NCBI GenBank assembly: GCA_017557475.1
Contig: JAFYYO010000089.1
Location: 1-6,729, forward strand
Source: Bacteroidaceae bacterium
GTDB taxonomy: Bacteria > Bacteroidota > Bacteroidia > Bacteroidales > Bacteroidaceae
DNA: 6,729 nucleotides
Reading direction: 5' to 3'
Made by a program: the position numbers and the translations under genes. The notes beneath the pieces were generated by a model. The model was not told the DNA's origin. It was given only the letters and a program-made list of their open reading frames with translations, and did no database searches. Of this stretch, positions 5,998 to 6,729 are shown in pieces; position 1 is the stretch's first letter; each line of letters opens with the position of its first letter.

Positions 5998-6729
5998 CTA
6001 CTCCCAGATGCTCTCGACGGAATCTAACTGAATATCAGTCACATTAATATCCGCTCCCCAGAACTCAAAGCCTTTGGTCACGGGTTTCTGGGGAGTTCCT
6101 ATTGCCCGCTTACGCTCCATCGAATAGCTGTAAAAGCCGTCGTCGATGAAGACTTCAATCGAAGTTCTGTCGATATAAATGTCCATCGTCAAGGAAAGAC
6201 TCGTGGGATCTTGGGGCGAATAGAACTGTCCGTTCAAGGTGTTACGATTGAGGTCGTAATCTACAAGCGTTTGTCCATCGAACTTTAAGCCTGCACTTGT
6301 GGCATAAGTGAGGTTGAGTGTGGCATGAAGATGAACGCAATCCTGCTTCTGATAACGCTGTAGAGCCTTGTTGACCTCCTGCTCTTTCATGGCACCTTCG
6401 CTGGAATAGAGCGGCTTCAACAACGAAGCAACTTCCTTGATAGGCTTGCTTACAAGACGAACACCCTCTTTCGTCGAGCGCAAAGTCAACTCTGTCGGCA
6501 AGAGCATTTGCCCTCTAAAAGGCATCCCTCTATGGTCGATGTTGGCCCATCCTATCTGTATTCTTCGTCCGTCTGGCACGTTATTGAAGGTCTGAGCGGC
6601 ATAGATGGCACCTGTCGAGAAACGGTGTTTGCCGCTTTCTGGCGTGAAGACTTAGCCATCGAAACTGCCTATAATATAGGTATTGCTTGCCCCATACATC
6701 ACCAATTTCACTTCTTTCTGATTGCCGTC
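5998..6729 (-). pseudogene. GH32 fructan hydrolase, 3' part, interrupted by an in-frame stop
   Basis: The minus-strand frame entering at 6729 reads LVMYGASNTYIIGSFDG, then TAA at 6654-6652, then VFTPESGKHRF and YAAQTF leading to GRRIQIGW, all in one frame. This is the end of a GH32 beta-propeller (FDG-x-x-FTPE and YA-QTF motifs) followed by the family's C-terminal beta-sandwich (MPFRGQMLLPTELTL, then DRTSIEVFIDDG). Family members hydrolyse levan, inulin or sucrose. The stop replaces one residue with no frameshift, and similarity continues smoothly on both sides, so a single nonsense substitution (for example AAA or GAA to TAA) or a sequencing error is the simplest explanation. The catalytic residues (WMNDPNG, RDP, EC) lie upstream, outside the window. 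A GTG at 6579 is a poor restart site because it would yield only the sandwich domain. The gene ends at TAG 5998-6000, six bases from the convergent lipoprotein gene. Confidence 0.85.

Noticed and set aside
5998..6579. An intact small gene starting at the GTG at 6579
   Set aside because: The same frame continues upstream with GH32 motifs to the stop at 6652-6654 and beyond, so this is the tail of a larger broken gene.

Overview
The window looks like chromosomal DNA of a gut or rumen Bacteroidota, most likely Prevotella or a close relative. Three things point there: the carbohydrate-active enzymes present (GH43, GH97, GH32), two exact matches to the Bacteroidota promoter -7 motif TAnnTTTG, and start codons that lack a Shine-Dalgarno sequence. 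No species marker is present, so the genus is an inference.

Layout. Positions 15-4967 hold a compact three-gene operon on the minus strand, transcribed in this order: an exported GH43-CBM6-esterase fusion (2754-4967), an exported retaining-type GH97 alpha-glycosidase (977-2752, GTG start one base after the upstream stop), and a cytoplasmic aldo/keto reductase that closely resembles plant L-galactose 1-dehydrogenase (15-965). Positions 4968-5337 are a 370-bp non-coding divergent promoter region. It carries a striking 22-bp tandem array of eight contiguous units (5056-5231), with a -7 box facing outward on each side. On the plus strand, 5338-5991 encodes a small, extremely tyrosine-rich lipoprotein of unknown function. 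Converging on it after a 6-bp gap is the 3' part of a GH32 fructan-hydrolase gene (5998-6729, minus strand). Its reading frame is broken by one in-frame TAA at 6652-6654, and its 5' end lies outside the window.

How the genes may work together. The operon reads as a debranching cassette for a substituted plant polysaccharide such as arabinoxylan. The GH43 domain would remove arabinosyl or xylosyl units, the attached esterase an acyl group, and GH97 a galactosyl-type unit. A sugar released this way could then be oxidised inside the cell by the reductase. The GH32 remnant belongs to a different substrate system (fructans). No SusC/SusD pair, regulator, tRNA, rRNA, mobile element or CRISPR array is visible.

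The most unusual element is the phased 22-bp array, whose two conserved blocks (CACGT and TTTGCNAA) recur about every two helical turns between the two divergent promoters.
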